A stretch of DNA of 64,000 bases from Oryzias latipes. Taxonomy: Eukaryota; Chordata; Actinopteri; Beloniformes; Adrianichthyidae. Location: NCBI RefSeq assembly GCF_002234675.1, contig NC_019871.2:15408331-15472330 (forward strand), read 5' to 3'. The notes under the pieces were generated by a model that searched no databases, was not told the DNA's origin, and saw only the letters and a list, made by a program, of their open reading frames with translations. The position numbers and the translations under genes were made by a program. This document shows, piece after piece, positions 47,401 to 64,000 of this stretch; the first letter of the stretch is position 1; each line of letters starts with the position of its first letter.

Positions 47401-47638
47401 ATCTTCTCAAGTGGCGTTGTCATGGCAGCGTCTTGACAACATGAAGCGAGTAGGTGCAACCCGGTCGAAACTCCCTGTGAGCAACCAATGCGGTAGCGGC
47501 GTTCCTGTCACGTGATCTGCGTCAGAGCTCAGAGCTGCTGGGCTCTCGGAGGTATTCAGCCGCAGAGAGGCAACGGGCGCGCGCACAGACGGACTATTTT
47601 TCTCTAAACTCCGTTAAAATCTTCGAAAGTTAAAGAAA
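47400..47638 (+). promoter_or_regulatory. mlf1: mlf1 promoter and 5' UTR region
   Basis: CpG-rich stretch immediately upstream of the mlf1 start. It carries an X-box-like inverted repeat GTTGTCATGGCAGC (47416-47429), a CCAAT box (47485-47489), a palindromic E-box TCACGTGA (47508-47515) and a cgggcgcgcgcac run (about 47574). There is no TATA box at a plausible distance, which suits a CpG-type promoter. RFX factors bind X-boxes in ciliary genes, and MLF1 is reported in ciliated cells, so the first site may be functional. The transcription start is not visible. Confidence 0.55.
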
Positions 47639-47685
47639 ATGTTCAACAGGATGCTTGGGGATTTTGAAGACGACCCGTTTTTTTC
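47639..47685 (+). CDS. mlf1: mlf1 exon 1 (coding part)
   Basis: ATG at 47639-47641 in the context gaaaATGt, followed by 15 codons and two bases of a split Ser codon before donor gtaagt. Encodes MFNRMLGDFEDDPFF. Confidence 0.93.
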
Positions 47686-50600
47686 GTAAGTAATTAAACT
47701 GTTCAAAATGTGTACATGATATTTTATTTTTACTTTGGTATGTGTTTGGTGTGGTTTAATACAACTAACTGTTTTGCTAGCAATTAATCATATACTTGCC
47801 ACATGTTTTAGCTAAAATGACATGCAGGCAAATAATGCATACAAGTTCATTCAAATGGTCGCTTTTTATATCAAATGTAAAACTCTATATACATATTATC
47901 CTCAAGACAATTAAGTCAATTGTGTTTTATTAATAAAATGAATAAAGTTATATTATTTGTTCGGTTTGCTATACAGCCTAATGGAACGGTTGCTGTGCTG
48001 ATTGAAAGGTTAAAAACGTCCCTATATAACCGCCCTGTTGTTTGGGTTTGAACGTCCCTGTCCTTCAGCCACAGACATGGGTCAGCGCGTTAGCCACACT
48101 TGACCCAACTTCGAAGTCAAGTAGCTGAAATTATTTTAGGACAGAGGCTCCTGTTCCAGCGTGCTGCATTCATCTGAGTTGACCCCCCCCCCCCCAACTA
48201 AGCTGATGAACGAAAAAGGAGGCATTAAAAATACACATACCACCTTCAACTTCCCTGCTTGCTTGCTTGTTATTTTTGTTTGTTTGTTTTATTGAAAATA
48301 TTTTTCTTGTTCCACAGAGATCCGTTTCATGCTCACAGGGAGCATGTCCACCGTATGATGCGCAGCCTTTCAGAGCCTTTTGGGACTTCTTTAATGCCCA
48401 GTGTAACGGATGGAAGGAACCGTGTGGCAGATCCTTTCACCTCATCCTCTCTGGCCCTGAGAAATGAGCACAGGGTGAGAACACTAATGGGGGGGGGAAA
48501 AACTTTTTTTAGGACCTTAAAAACTCAACTTGTGAACTAGAAAACTTTGCCTATAGAATAAGGAAAGCGACTTATAAGTCCTTTGGCTAACTCGAATAGT
48601 GGGACATTTGTTGACATTTGACATAGGTGTAGTGCTGGCTGGAAGCTGGCCAGTGGCCGTTAAACTGTAGCAGAGTTTCTGAGTTTGTGGAAGGGCGACC
48701 CCGTTGGCCTCGCTGGACAATTCTATCTAGCCCTTCCAAGTCCTATTTATAGGGCATTGTTCCACTGACACTGTTTTCTTACAAATACCCACACAGACTT
48801 CTTTGGCCATAAAACCCCCCTGAGAGCTCTGCTCAGCTGGAAATAGCTCCATCTTTGATATTACTCACTTTGGTCATGGGTGCCCCATTGATGTTCTTCT
48901 CATCTATGATGGTGAGAGATTGCAGTACATGGTCATGGCAGGAAGGGTTGGAGAAGTCTGGGACTCTTGCGCGTACTGGGACATCTTGATACTAACTTTA
49001 CCAGCTTGCACCAAGACGAGAGGTTTGTAGTTTTAAAACCTGTATGATCTGAAAACTGCCCTTTTCCCAGCTGAATCAAACATCACCTGCTTTTGTATTT
49101 GTATCCTTGATGATGACGGACGTGAGAAGTGTCCCTTCAGTCCCCAGCCGTCTGCTTTCTCATCTGTAGAATCCATTAGCAGCTCAAAGTACTTCAACAG
49201 AGTGACCTCAGATGACATGAAGATACTCTTCAAAAGTTTATTCAAATGCCAGTTAGGTGTACAATTAGGATGAGATGTTTTTGTACTTTTTGTGGCTTGT
49301 TAATAAATTATGGCAAATGTTTGATGTCTCTGCTGTTTGAATAAAGAGCAAAAAACGATTAGGAAAAGCCGTGTATTTAGTCTCCACGTTCACCTTCAAA
49401 CTTATGATCAGTCTATGGAATATTAAACTAATAAGGTAAACATTTTTAATTAAAACAAAATAAGAGTTTTTATTGTCGCTTGTTGGTGTTGTGAAGGAGG
49501 AGGGGAAGTTGAGTCCGGTCGTTCAGCTGCGTGTTTGGCTTTCACGCAGCGTGTGCTGTACATTCAGATGTCATGAGGCCTCTTTGCTTTCTCCTTGTTG
49601 CTCTTTTGGTCCATCTGCTTCCTCAGAACTTGGCATCACGGGAACATTAACAGCTTGATGACAGACAGTTCGCTCTCGAGCTGCTCTCCTATATCACAAA
49701 CACAAATGTGCACACAAAGATATATTGAAACACACACACACACCATCAAGACATATTTACGAACACGGTTTAAAGACACACACACACTCCTTTGTGTACA
49801 TGCTGGTGAAAGGCTGCACTTCTTACATGAGCTTACTTACTGTGAGCTTCCCAGTGGGAAAACACGCCTGCCTTCCACTTCTGCTGTGTTCTCACATTTC
49901 CCTCCCTTAAACCAGCGCCAGCTGCTGGGATTATGTTACTTTTCGAAGCATTAATTCAAATGGCCGCGTAATTTAAACATACTGTTTAGTAGCTGCTTTT
50001 GATTGTATTTTTTAAAATTTAACCGGAAAGGAATTCAAGAGAGGTAAATCATGTTTTTTTCCCAATATATATATATATATATATAAAAAACAAAATAAGG
50101 AATTAAAAAAACGACCATTTCAGGGAAATTTTTCCAGGATTTGCTGATGAGAATCATACTTTTTGTCAATTGATTTAAAAAAAAACTGGAAAAGAAAGTT
50201 CACTTTTATTTTTTACATTTTTGTCATCAAGAGACAATTAGGCAAATATGATCATGGTTTTGTTTGGACAGGACACACAGTTCCTCACATTTTGACTCTT
50301 GTATTGCAAATGTATTCAACTTGGTTTAGTTTTTTTCCTCCTCTGTCTGCTTTGAAACCCACTGTTTTGAACAAGTCTAACATGCTAAGGCAGTTTAGCC
50401 CACTTACATTTGTACATCTCAGTCTGCCAGATGGCCTAAAATAATGTGTAATGTAGAACAGCAGGTCTGCACTTCTTATTTTCCACCTTTAGCTTCTCTT
50501 CTCCTGTTAGTCTGACCTAAATATAATGTTTGCAGAAATATAACGGGTATTTATTGGTGCATAGATACCGTTTTGGTCAGGAGCATTTCACATCTGCTTG

Positions 50601-53088
50601 ACCTTTAAAAGAGCTGAGGGGGGCAGCCTTGGGTTCTTCACCCAAGCCCCCCGAACCTCGACCTACCCACTTTAGCTTTCCTAGAACCAAGCTCAGTTTC
50701 AGTGTTAAAATCCAAACTAATCTCTGGCCATGCGACCCAATTACACATGGAACGCGGGTCAGTCAGCACTCAACTGATTACACACAATACCTCTGGACTT
50801 CACCACCACCCCCCACCCCTAAGAAAGTGCTGGTGCACACATAGTGATAGCAGTTGAGATGCTTATCCAGGCCCATGGGGTTCCAAACACCTGTGGTCTG
50901 TAGTCCAGGGACTGCTTCTCCTTCCCTTCCATTCTTGCACCTCGTTTCTCTCTGCTGGTAACTCCAGAAGCTGTGTGGCCTTGAACAGCATTCGGCCTGC
51001 TTTTAGCTGCGTTTGGGGCTTCAAAACCAATGAAAGCCAACTTTGCCGCTCAGAGCCCTTCAGAAAGCTGCATAAATGAATGAGGACGTTTGAATAACAG
51101 AAGCATATGTGAAAATCAAATTGCAGAGAAGTTGTTTCAGTCTAACTCTAGTTTGGGCAGCAACAGATTCCATCATTCGCATGTTTCTGATGGTGTTTTG
51201 CTAACTTCTAGAGCTGCAAATATATTCAAATACTGTTTTGACTCTTAACATAATGTGGCTTGGCTCCCTAGGAAAGCAGCCGCTCATTATTAGCGTTGGA
51301 CAGTGTTGACAATATGGTTAGTTTAGCTCTTTTGCTGTTACTCATTAGAAACTAGAGAAACTAGAGTGTTTTCTCTGCATTCGCTCTGCAGTGATCCACA
51401 ATGCTTCCTCGTCCTATTACATAGGATGTAAGACTTGACCAACAGTAGTTTAGTTATAGCAACAGTCATTTATTTGAAGGTATATCAATAACCTGTGAAT
51501 TATCTACAAAACATTAGCTGAATCCTGGCCTCAAATGAGGCTCTGGTAAAGGTGTTGGTGCAAACTCCTTTCAATCCATTATAAGCATTTCTAACTGCTT
51601 ACAGATTAGAAATGTTGGACTTTAATTCACACATTTGGGCTGTATATTATTTCATATTATTATGACTTATTATTCATTTGTTAAATATTACTGACACAGT
51701 TTAAAAATATCGTTTTGATATATAACATGTATTTTTAATGAAGCTAATTACTTTTGAAGTGAATGCATACACCTAACTCCCACAAGTAACAATAAATATT
51801 ACTTAAGGAGCGTTTCCAAAAAAAAAAGGGCAGAATTAAAATAATTTTCACATAAAATCCCTACAGGAAGAATCTTTAGATGGAAATCATGGTTTTAAAG
51901 GTTGTCCGTACTTTTCTAGGATGGTATTAGTTAAAAAGTCATGATGGTGTTTTCTCTGTCTGTGGCTCCAGGATCTGATGAGGGATCCTTTTGGGATGTT
52001 CGACAGTATGATGACCAACATAAGGAACACGATGGAGGGGATGCACAGAAACTTTGTATGTTGACCAACCCCCCCCCCCCTCCCTTTTTAAAAATAATCC
52101 TTATGACAGCTCTTTTTTTTTGACTGATTTGCTGGGTAAATTGTGTGCATTATGTGTATTTCAGGACAACTTGTCCACAGATTCAAACACCCACGCGTTC
52201 AGCTCCTCATCAGTTATGACTTACTCAAAAGTGGGTGATGAGCCTCCAAAGGTCTTTAAGGCCACCTCCTCAACTCGCCAAGCCCCCGGAGGAGTAAGTG
52301 CACTAGGAGGACAGGAATGCAATTCAGTGTTGTAAATCTTTTGAAAACGAATTCAATACATTCAATACATACACTTCTTCTTCTGCCAGTAGGTGCTACC
52401 AATGAGGTGCATTTTTTCAAAAATGCACCTCATTGGTAGCACCTACTGGCAGTTTTTTATTAGTAGCACCATTGACAGTTATCTTGTAAACAAACATGGT
52501 TCTGTTCTGTCTTCTTAACCGTGTTTCTATCTTAGATCAAGGAGACTCTGCGGGCTCTGAAAGATTCAGACAGTGGGCTGGAGCAGATGAGTGTTGGCCA
52601 CTACATCCAAGACAGAGGACATGTCGTCGAGAAGAAATTCAACAAGAAAACAGGGCAAAAGGAGTTCAACCAGGACTTTCAGAACCTAGATGAGTGTATG
52701 TCAAAGCACTCACCTATGAAAACCGCTCAGCTGTAAGCCCCAATCTCACTGTGCCTTGCATGCTTTCAATCCCAACCTGTAGCTGAAGCACAGTGTTTCG
52801 ATGAGGAGTGGCAGCAGGAAGCGTCCAAGTTTCAGCCGTCCCGTCCCAGGCAAAGTTTAAGGGAACATGAACCCCATGCTGCTTACCGGCCAGCGCTTCC
52901 TGGTCCTGAACATGGCAAAAGGTCTGTAGTCACAGGTACCCTGTGAAGTTTGTAGTGTCTGTAACCCCACGAATGCTTGTGGTATCATATTATCTCATTT
53001 TTTGTTTGGTGTTTCTTGCAGAGACCAACAAAGACAGACGTCTGGGAGTAGAGACAAAGTCAAACGTTCAGTAAAAACAAATCCCTAA
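47639..53088 (+). CDS. mlf1: Myeloid leukemia factor 1, complete, seven exons
   Basis: Exons 47639-47685, 48318-48474, 51972-52055, 52165-52293, 52536-52695, 52783-52921 and 53022-53088 join in frame to 783 nt (260 residues; human MLF1 is 268). All introns are GT-AG. The protein starts MFNRMLGDFEDDPFFS, the family N-terminus. It keeps the mode-1 14-3-3 site RSLSEP with Ser34 at the position known as phosphoserine in human MLF1. The MLF domain follows, with SSSVMTYSKVGDEPPKVFKA, STRQAPGG, KETLRALKDSDSGLEQMSVG, and FDEEWQQEASKF. The C-terminal tail is basic (RDKVKRSVKTNP). MLF1 is an adaptor shuttling between nucleus and cytoplasm, linked to haematopoietic lineage choice, p53 stability and ciliated cells. 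The ATG has A at -3. Gene order rsrc1-mlf1 matches human 3q25. Confidence 0.95.
48318..48474 (+). CDS. mlf1: mlf1 exon 2
   Basis: Acceptor ttccacag, donor gtgaga. Encodes the HREHVHRMMRSLSEPFG segment with the 14-3-3 motif (Ser34), then a variable Ser/Asn-rich stretch ending LALRNEHR. 157 nt; the first base completes the Ser codon. Confidence 0.93.
48475..51971 (+). other. mlf1: mlf1 intron 2
   Basis: 3.5-kb intron. 48600-49250 reads as degenerate coding sequence on the - strand (listed separately). Short AC repeats occur at 49729-49743 and 49776-49788, and an AT microsatellite at 50066-50084. The stretch 50085-51960 holds no recognised gene or repeat. Confidence 0.8.
48840..49230 (-). pseudogene. 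Degenerate coding-like stretch, unidentified
   Basis: On the - strand one frame gives an open segment MSSEVTLLKYFELLMDSTDE, KADGWGLKG. A second frame then continues with TLLTSVIIKDTNTKAGDV, several stops, and a further clean piece QSLTIIDEKNINGAPMTKVS, NIKDGAISS. The codon-like texture and frame switching suggest a processed pseudogene or transposon remnant inside mlf1 intron 2. I do not recognise the parent. Confidence 0.3.
51972..52055 (+). CDS. mlf1: mlf1 exon 3
   Basis: A 28-codon exon, phase 0 on both sides: DLMRDPFGMFDSMMTNIRNT then MEGMHRNF. Donor is gtatgt. A C12 run begins only 14 bp into the following 109-bp intron. Confidence 0.93.
52165..52293 (+). CDS. mlf1: mlf1 exon 4
   Basis: A 43-codon exon, phase 0. 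Carries the most conserved MLF core, SSSVMTYSKVGDEPPKVFKA, followed by TSSTRQAPGG and donor gtaagt. Confidence 0.95.
52383..52452. repeat. Perfect 34-bp inverted repeat with 2-nt loop in mlf1 intron 4
   Basis: The arm at 52383-52416 (ctgccagtaggtgctacc...) is exactly complementary to 52419-52452, separated only by tc. In the mlf1 pre-mRNA it would form a 34-bp duplex ending 83 nt before exon 5. There are no flanking duplications and no transposon-like ends. Confidence 0.95.
52536..52695 (+). CDS. mlf1: mlf1 exon 5
   Basis: Acceptor atcttag, donor gtatgt. Encodes IKETLRALKDSDSGLEQMSV, then GHYIQDRGHVVEKKFNKKTG and a QKEFNQDFQNLDE end. It matches the human KDSDSGLEKMAIGHHI region. Confidence 0.95.
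52783..52921 (+). CDS. mlf1: mlf1 exon 6
   Basis: Acceptor cctgtag. Encodes EAQCFDEEWQQEASKFQPSR and a Pro/His-rich tail piece. The donor ggtctgt at 52922 was chosen because it keeps the final exon in frame; a gtaccc at 52936 is an alternative that would not. Confidence 0.85.
53022..53088 (+). CDS. mlf1: mlf1 exon 7 (terminal)
   Basis: Acceptor ttcttgcag. Encodes DQQRQTSGSRDKVKRSVKTN, Pro, then TAA at 53086-53088. The basic, Lys/Ser-rich end resembles the human SSVKSNKK terminus. An AATAAA signal follows at 53206-53211. Confidence 0.85.
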
Positions 53089-53205
53089 AAGCATCCTCTG
53101 GCTGGTTTGTCTCTCTGCTGATGAAAGGGTTTCATGAATCTCACCGCTTCCCTCACACACACGCTGTTGATTTTCCAACAGTCAGATTGTTGTAGATGTT
53201 TTTTA

Positions 53206-53211
53206 AATAAA
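53206..53211 (+). terminator. mlf1: mlf1 polyadenylation signal
   Basis: AATAAA about 120 bp after the mlf1 stop, followed by a T-rich stretch (agatcattttcttc). Another AATAAA-type word occurs near 53352. Confidence 0.55.
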
Positions 53212-54331
53212 GATCATTTTCTTCAAGATACTTTAGAGTATAAATTGCTGGGAGGAATGATTACAGACTGTGCCGACACAGACTATCATAAAACAGAAAG
53301 ACATTCTGTTTTAGAATCTTTTTACCTGTGTTCTTTAGATGCAAGCTATTAAATAAAACCTGGCTAAATATAAAATATATATAAATAAATACAAACATAG
53401 CTTATAGATCTGAGCTGTTTTGTTCATTATTTCTCCTAATTCAGAAAAGGGCTCGTTACTTTTCACATAAAGATCATGTAAGATAAGTCTCCAAACACAA
53501 ATGTCCACAATTTGCTGTTGTAATCATTTATCACTTAAGTTTTCTTTTTAAATCTCAACACTTGAGGCATTCATTTTTATATTTTTACTTTTGTTTTTCC
53601 CCTCTGATGACATCTGTATTATGAAGCGCAGACTCAGCATTGGTTGTTGTCTGACAATAAAAATAGTTAAAACAATTTTTCCCATTGAACTTGTACCAGA
53701 ACATTTAGCAACAGATGATATCCCTTGCTTTATAAAGCTTTCCTTCAAAGTGCTTGGAAGAGGTTATGCTGTGATGAACCTTCCGGGACCTTTGGTGATA
53801 TTTTTGGAAGTGAGCACTTGTCAGTCTCTCAGTGTAGTCTGAGACGTAACACAGCTGCAGCCCCTGCACCTCCCTCTCATTTGTTAGTTCAAATGTTCCA
53901 CCTACTATAAAAACTCTTTACTCATAAATTTATTTATTCCACTTAGGAAAACAACACAAATTTGTTTTGTTAGTGTGATGCAACTACTTCATATATTAGT
54001 CTGTCAGTGAAATCTGTTTTCCTCAAGTTTTAAAACTACATTGCTGTTTGAAAGCACTAAACCCATGAATCACCTATTAATCATAAGATTTAAAATATGA
54101 GCAATTTACAATTAAAAGGAAAGGCAAAAGTATCAAAAAGGAAGTTTAATTTTTAATACAAAAATCTTGCAAAAGATGCACCTGCGCCTCTACCGCCACC
54201 TGTTGGTCGATACAGAATGCTGACTGTCCAAATTATGTACAAAGCACTGACAATAAATGTAACTTTTAAAGCCTGATTTATATGTGAAGTTCAGTATAAA
54301 AAAAAACAGAGTGTAAAAAGTCAATGCAGGT
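53212..54331. other. Intergenic between convergent mlf1 and med29
   Basis: About 1.2 kb separate the mlf1 and med29 stops (53089-54331), and the genes are tail to tail. The sequence is AT-rich with no coding region. A CTCF-like word lies at 54193-54206. Candidate - strand poly(A) signals for med29 are ATTAAA (54145-54150 on the + strand as tttaat) and AATAAA words near 53930. Confidence 0.6.
54193..54206 (-). promoter_or_regulatory. CTCF-like motif between mlf1 and med29
   Basis: The - strand reads CCAACAGGTGGCGG, one mismatch from the CTCF core consensus. It sits between two convergent genes, a position where insulator sites are plausible. Confidence 0.35.
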
Positions 54332-54559
54332 CTACATCATTCCCTGAGGCGGCCCCTTTCCTGCAATCTTCTTAGAACACTCCAGCAAAGCATTGTGGAT
54401 GTCCTTCGCGCAGGAGATCTGAGATTTGATCATGGTAAGGTATTGGGCGTAGGACATGGACTCTGTCTGCACCGTGTCGGGCTTGGTGGCTGTCGGGACC
54501 AGGTTGGGTGAATGTTTGGCGCTGTCGATGCTCTGAGACAGACACTCGTATGCCAATCG
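54332..54559 (-). CDS. med29: med29 exon 4 (terminal)
   Basis: 75 codons and a TAG stop (54332-54334). Encodes RLAYECLSQSIDSAKHSPNL, VPTATKPDTVQTES, QISCAKDIHNALLECSKKIA and a short GKGPPQGMM tail, shorter than the human Pro/Gly tail. Acceptor ttcatgcag. Confidence 0.93.
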   Translation of the reverse strand, partial: RLAYECLSQSIDSAKHSPNLVPTATKPDTVQTESMSYAQYLTMIKSQISCAKDIHNALLECSKKIAGKGPPQGMM

Positions 54560-55441
54560 CTGCATGAAGGAGAGAAAAATGTCAGCTGTGTATTGCAAAT
54601 CGTGTTTACGTCACATAAAGTGTTAGGATGTTAATGTGGTAAAGTTTTTAAATATTAATAAACATGTTTAAAAATAAGAGGATCTCATGTGTACTTCATT
54701 ATCATTCAATACAATATGTATTATTCCCTCTTGAAATAGTGGTTTAAAACCTATACAAACTTTAGTTGTTGACAAATAGGCTAAAAGGTTTAATGTCAAG
54801 ACATAAAAAAGCCTCACTTTGTACTGTACAAGAAAATGCAAGTCAAGTTTATTGTGAAATAAGAGAGCGTTAACAAAATAGTTTATGAGGGCAGAGAAAC
54901 ACTTACCAGACACAGCTCCAGTTGATCACAAAGCGCGTAAAACTCCTCTAAACTTTTGTCAAAACGCTGGACAGATGTGTCACTACTTTTACTTTAAAAA
55001 GAACAAAGAAACAAAGGACACGTGAAGGTGAGCCCTTCTTGCTATAGTATTACTGAACATCTATGCTACACGTCCAAGCACCACGAAAAACAATGTACTC
55101 ACATGCCATTGTCAATGGAGGTGTTGTAGCTCAGGTTCATGGATGCGATCTTCATTAGGTTCTAAACATCAGATATGCATAATAATAAATGTATGAAGCG
55201 CTGCAGTTTCTTTTCTTTGTAATTAGCCGGTTTAGCCTTTAGCTAGCTATTCTCAGTTCGGCATTACCTGTAAACTCTCCTTCAGCTGTGGAATAAGCAT
55301 CTTAAACCTATGAACTGGGTCAAAGTCTTGCTGTTGACTGAGCTGCTGCTGCTGTTGTTGTTGAATTGAAGCGGGCTGTTGTAAACCAGGCTGAGACATC
55401 GGCCCACCAGCTTGCTGTTGTTGCTGCTGTTGAGACGCCAT
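54332..55441 (-). CDS. med29: Mediator complex subunit 29, complete, four exons
   Basis: On the - strand, exons 55441-55268, 55161-55103, 54991-54907 and 54559-54332 join to 546 nt (181 residues; human MED29 is 200). MED29 is a tail-module subunit of Mediator, homologous to Drosophila Intersex, and acts in RNA polymerase II transcription in the nucleus. The N-terminus is poly-Gln (two tracts of seven Q at about residues 4-10 and 27-33). The conserved core follows: DFDPVHRFKMLIPQLKESLQ, NLMKIASMNLSYNTSIDNG, QRFDKSLEEFYALCDQLELC, then RLAYECLSQSIDSAKHSPNL and AQYLTMIKSQISCAKDIHNA. I chose the ATG at 55441 (MASQ) because it has an ideal context (aaagATGG) and matches the family start. An in-frame ATG 17 codons upstream (55492) is less likely. 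The gene is divergent from ppp2r1 and convergent with mlf1. Confidence 0.94.
54560..54906 (-). other. med29: med29 intron 3
   Basis: 347-bp AT-rich intron. No repeat or other gene seen. Confidence 0.85.
54907..54991 (-). CDS. med29: med29 exon 3
   Basis: 85-nt exon. The first base completes an Ile codon, then KSSDTSVQRFDKSLEEFYAL and CDQLELCL. The acceptor (ttttaaag) is weak, but the reading frame and human alignment (NGQKSSDG...QRFDKCLEEF) support it. Donor gtaagt. Confidence 0.88.
55103..55161 (-). CDS. med29: med29 exon 2
   Basis: 59-nt exon reading NLMKIASMNLSYNTSIDNG plus two bases (AT) of a split codon. Acceptor gtttag, donor gtgagt. Confidence 0.9.
55268..55441 (-). CDS. med29: med29 exon 1 (coding part)
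   Basis: 58 codons from MASQ to LKESLQ, then donor gtaatg. Contains both Gln tracts and the start of the Mediator 29 core. Start context overlaps AAGATGGCG, a YY1-like word. Confidence 0.93.
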
Positions 55442-63251
<7,810 letters not shown>

Positions 63252-64000
63252 GTAAAGGAAATGCAACTTTAAGTTGTGTGCTGCAGCTTTAGCCCAAACA
63301 TTAAGCATTCTATTTCAAACTGGCTTTGAGTTTTGTCTACACAGTTTTTGGTTTGGCATAATTGATTAGAAAATACCTCATTTTGAAGCATCTTGTGGTG
63401 TCTTTATGTCTGAAGCAAAACACTTGATCACAGCTTGCAAGGGTCTGTGGATTTTCTCACTGTGTATATTTGTCTGGAGGAAGTAAAGCTACATTTACAT
63501 GTGGACAAAATCCAATCTGCTGCTGAAAGGGAGAGGGCACACTCAGGAGGTGCATTTATTGCTGCATGAAATGTTTTTCGATTTTCTCAACTGAAAATGT
63601 AGTAGAAGCAGTCCCTGATGCTCCAGCTGTTGTCTTCCCACAGTCTTTACAATAAATATGGACGTAAGCCAAAGAACCGAGTCAAGCCCCTCTATTTGAC
63701 ATATATTAACCTAGAGGTTTAGGTCGCTGTTCAAAATGTGAAGCTAAAAATGCAGATGAAATTTTGGTAGAATTAGGAAAATAAAAGATGCATTTAAAAA
63801 AGCAGAGAAACTGCAGTGTTTTAAATAATGTATTAGCAGTTTCTTGTGTCATCTCCACAAATCCTAATTGTAAAAATGTCTAATAATTGTGTATATGAAA
63901 ACAAAACTGTAATTTATGGAAGTGTTTTTGAGAAGCAGGTGCTCTTGATTCCTCAGCTGCCTTTTCTCTTAGTACCATCAAATGTCAGCCCATGTCCTCC
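63252..64000 (+). other. ppp2r1: ppp2r1 intron 9 (partial)
   Basis: Intron sequence to the window edge. No exon continuing the PP2A frame and no repeat is evident. A ttttctcttag at 63962-63972 looks like an acceptor, but the bases after it do not encode the expected A-subunit segment. Confidence 0.75.

Noticed and set aside
63962..64000. Possible ppp2r1 exon 10 at the right edge
   Set aside because: There is an acceptor-like ttctcttag, but the following bases do not encode the expected CPEVRLN continuation.

Overview
The window is vertebrate nuclear DNA, almost certainly from a teleost fish. The genes are split by GT-AG introns, the encoded proteins resemble vertebrate RSRC1, MLF1, MED29 and the PP2A scaffold subunit, introns range from about 90 bp to over 15 kb, and there are many microsatellites and small hAT and Tigger-like DNA transposons of fish type. 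It is not bacterial; there are no operons, CRISPR arrays or prophages.

Layout. (1) Bases 1-46732 hold the 3' part of rsrc1 on the + strand. Only four small coding exons (26974-27045, 42268-42374, 44885-44992, 46640-46732) lie in 46.7 kb; the rest is intron. The first 27 kb is rich in transposon remnants: LINE pieces, a three-copy MITE family, a hairpin hAT MITE, and a hAT nested inside another hAT with both target-site duplications intact. From about 15 kb to 41 kb the introns hold many stretches of balanced composition with clustered homeodomain-type cores. They look like conserved regulatory elements, as expected if rsrc1 is a bystander gene beside shox2. (2) mlf1, complete in seven exons (47639-53088, + strand), follows 0.9 kb downstream, in the human 3q25 order RSRC1-MLF1. 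(3) med29, complete in four exons on the - strand (54332-55441), converges on mlf1. (4) A PP2A scaffold gene (ppp2r1, A-alpha/beta paralogue not resolved) starts at 55899 on the + strand, head to head with med29 across 457 bp. Its first nine coding exons (376 residues) are present and it runs off the right edge.

Function. The genes are a syntenic neighbourhood, not a pathway: an SR-related splicing factor, a 14-3-3-binding adaptor linked to myeloid and ciliated cells, a Mediator subunit, and the PP2A HEAT-repeat scaffold. The med29/ppp2r1 pair probably shares a bidirectional housekeeping promoter.

No wholly new system is evident. The best leads are the nested hAT pair with an LTR-like internal block, a perfect 34-bp inverted repeat in mlf1 intron 4, an X-box-like site upstream of mlf1, a run of candidate shox2-block enhancers in rsrc1 introns, and a degenerate coding-like stretch in mlf1 intron 2 that I could not identify.
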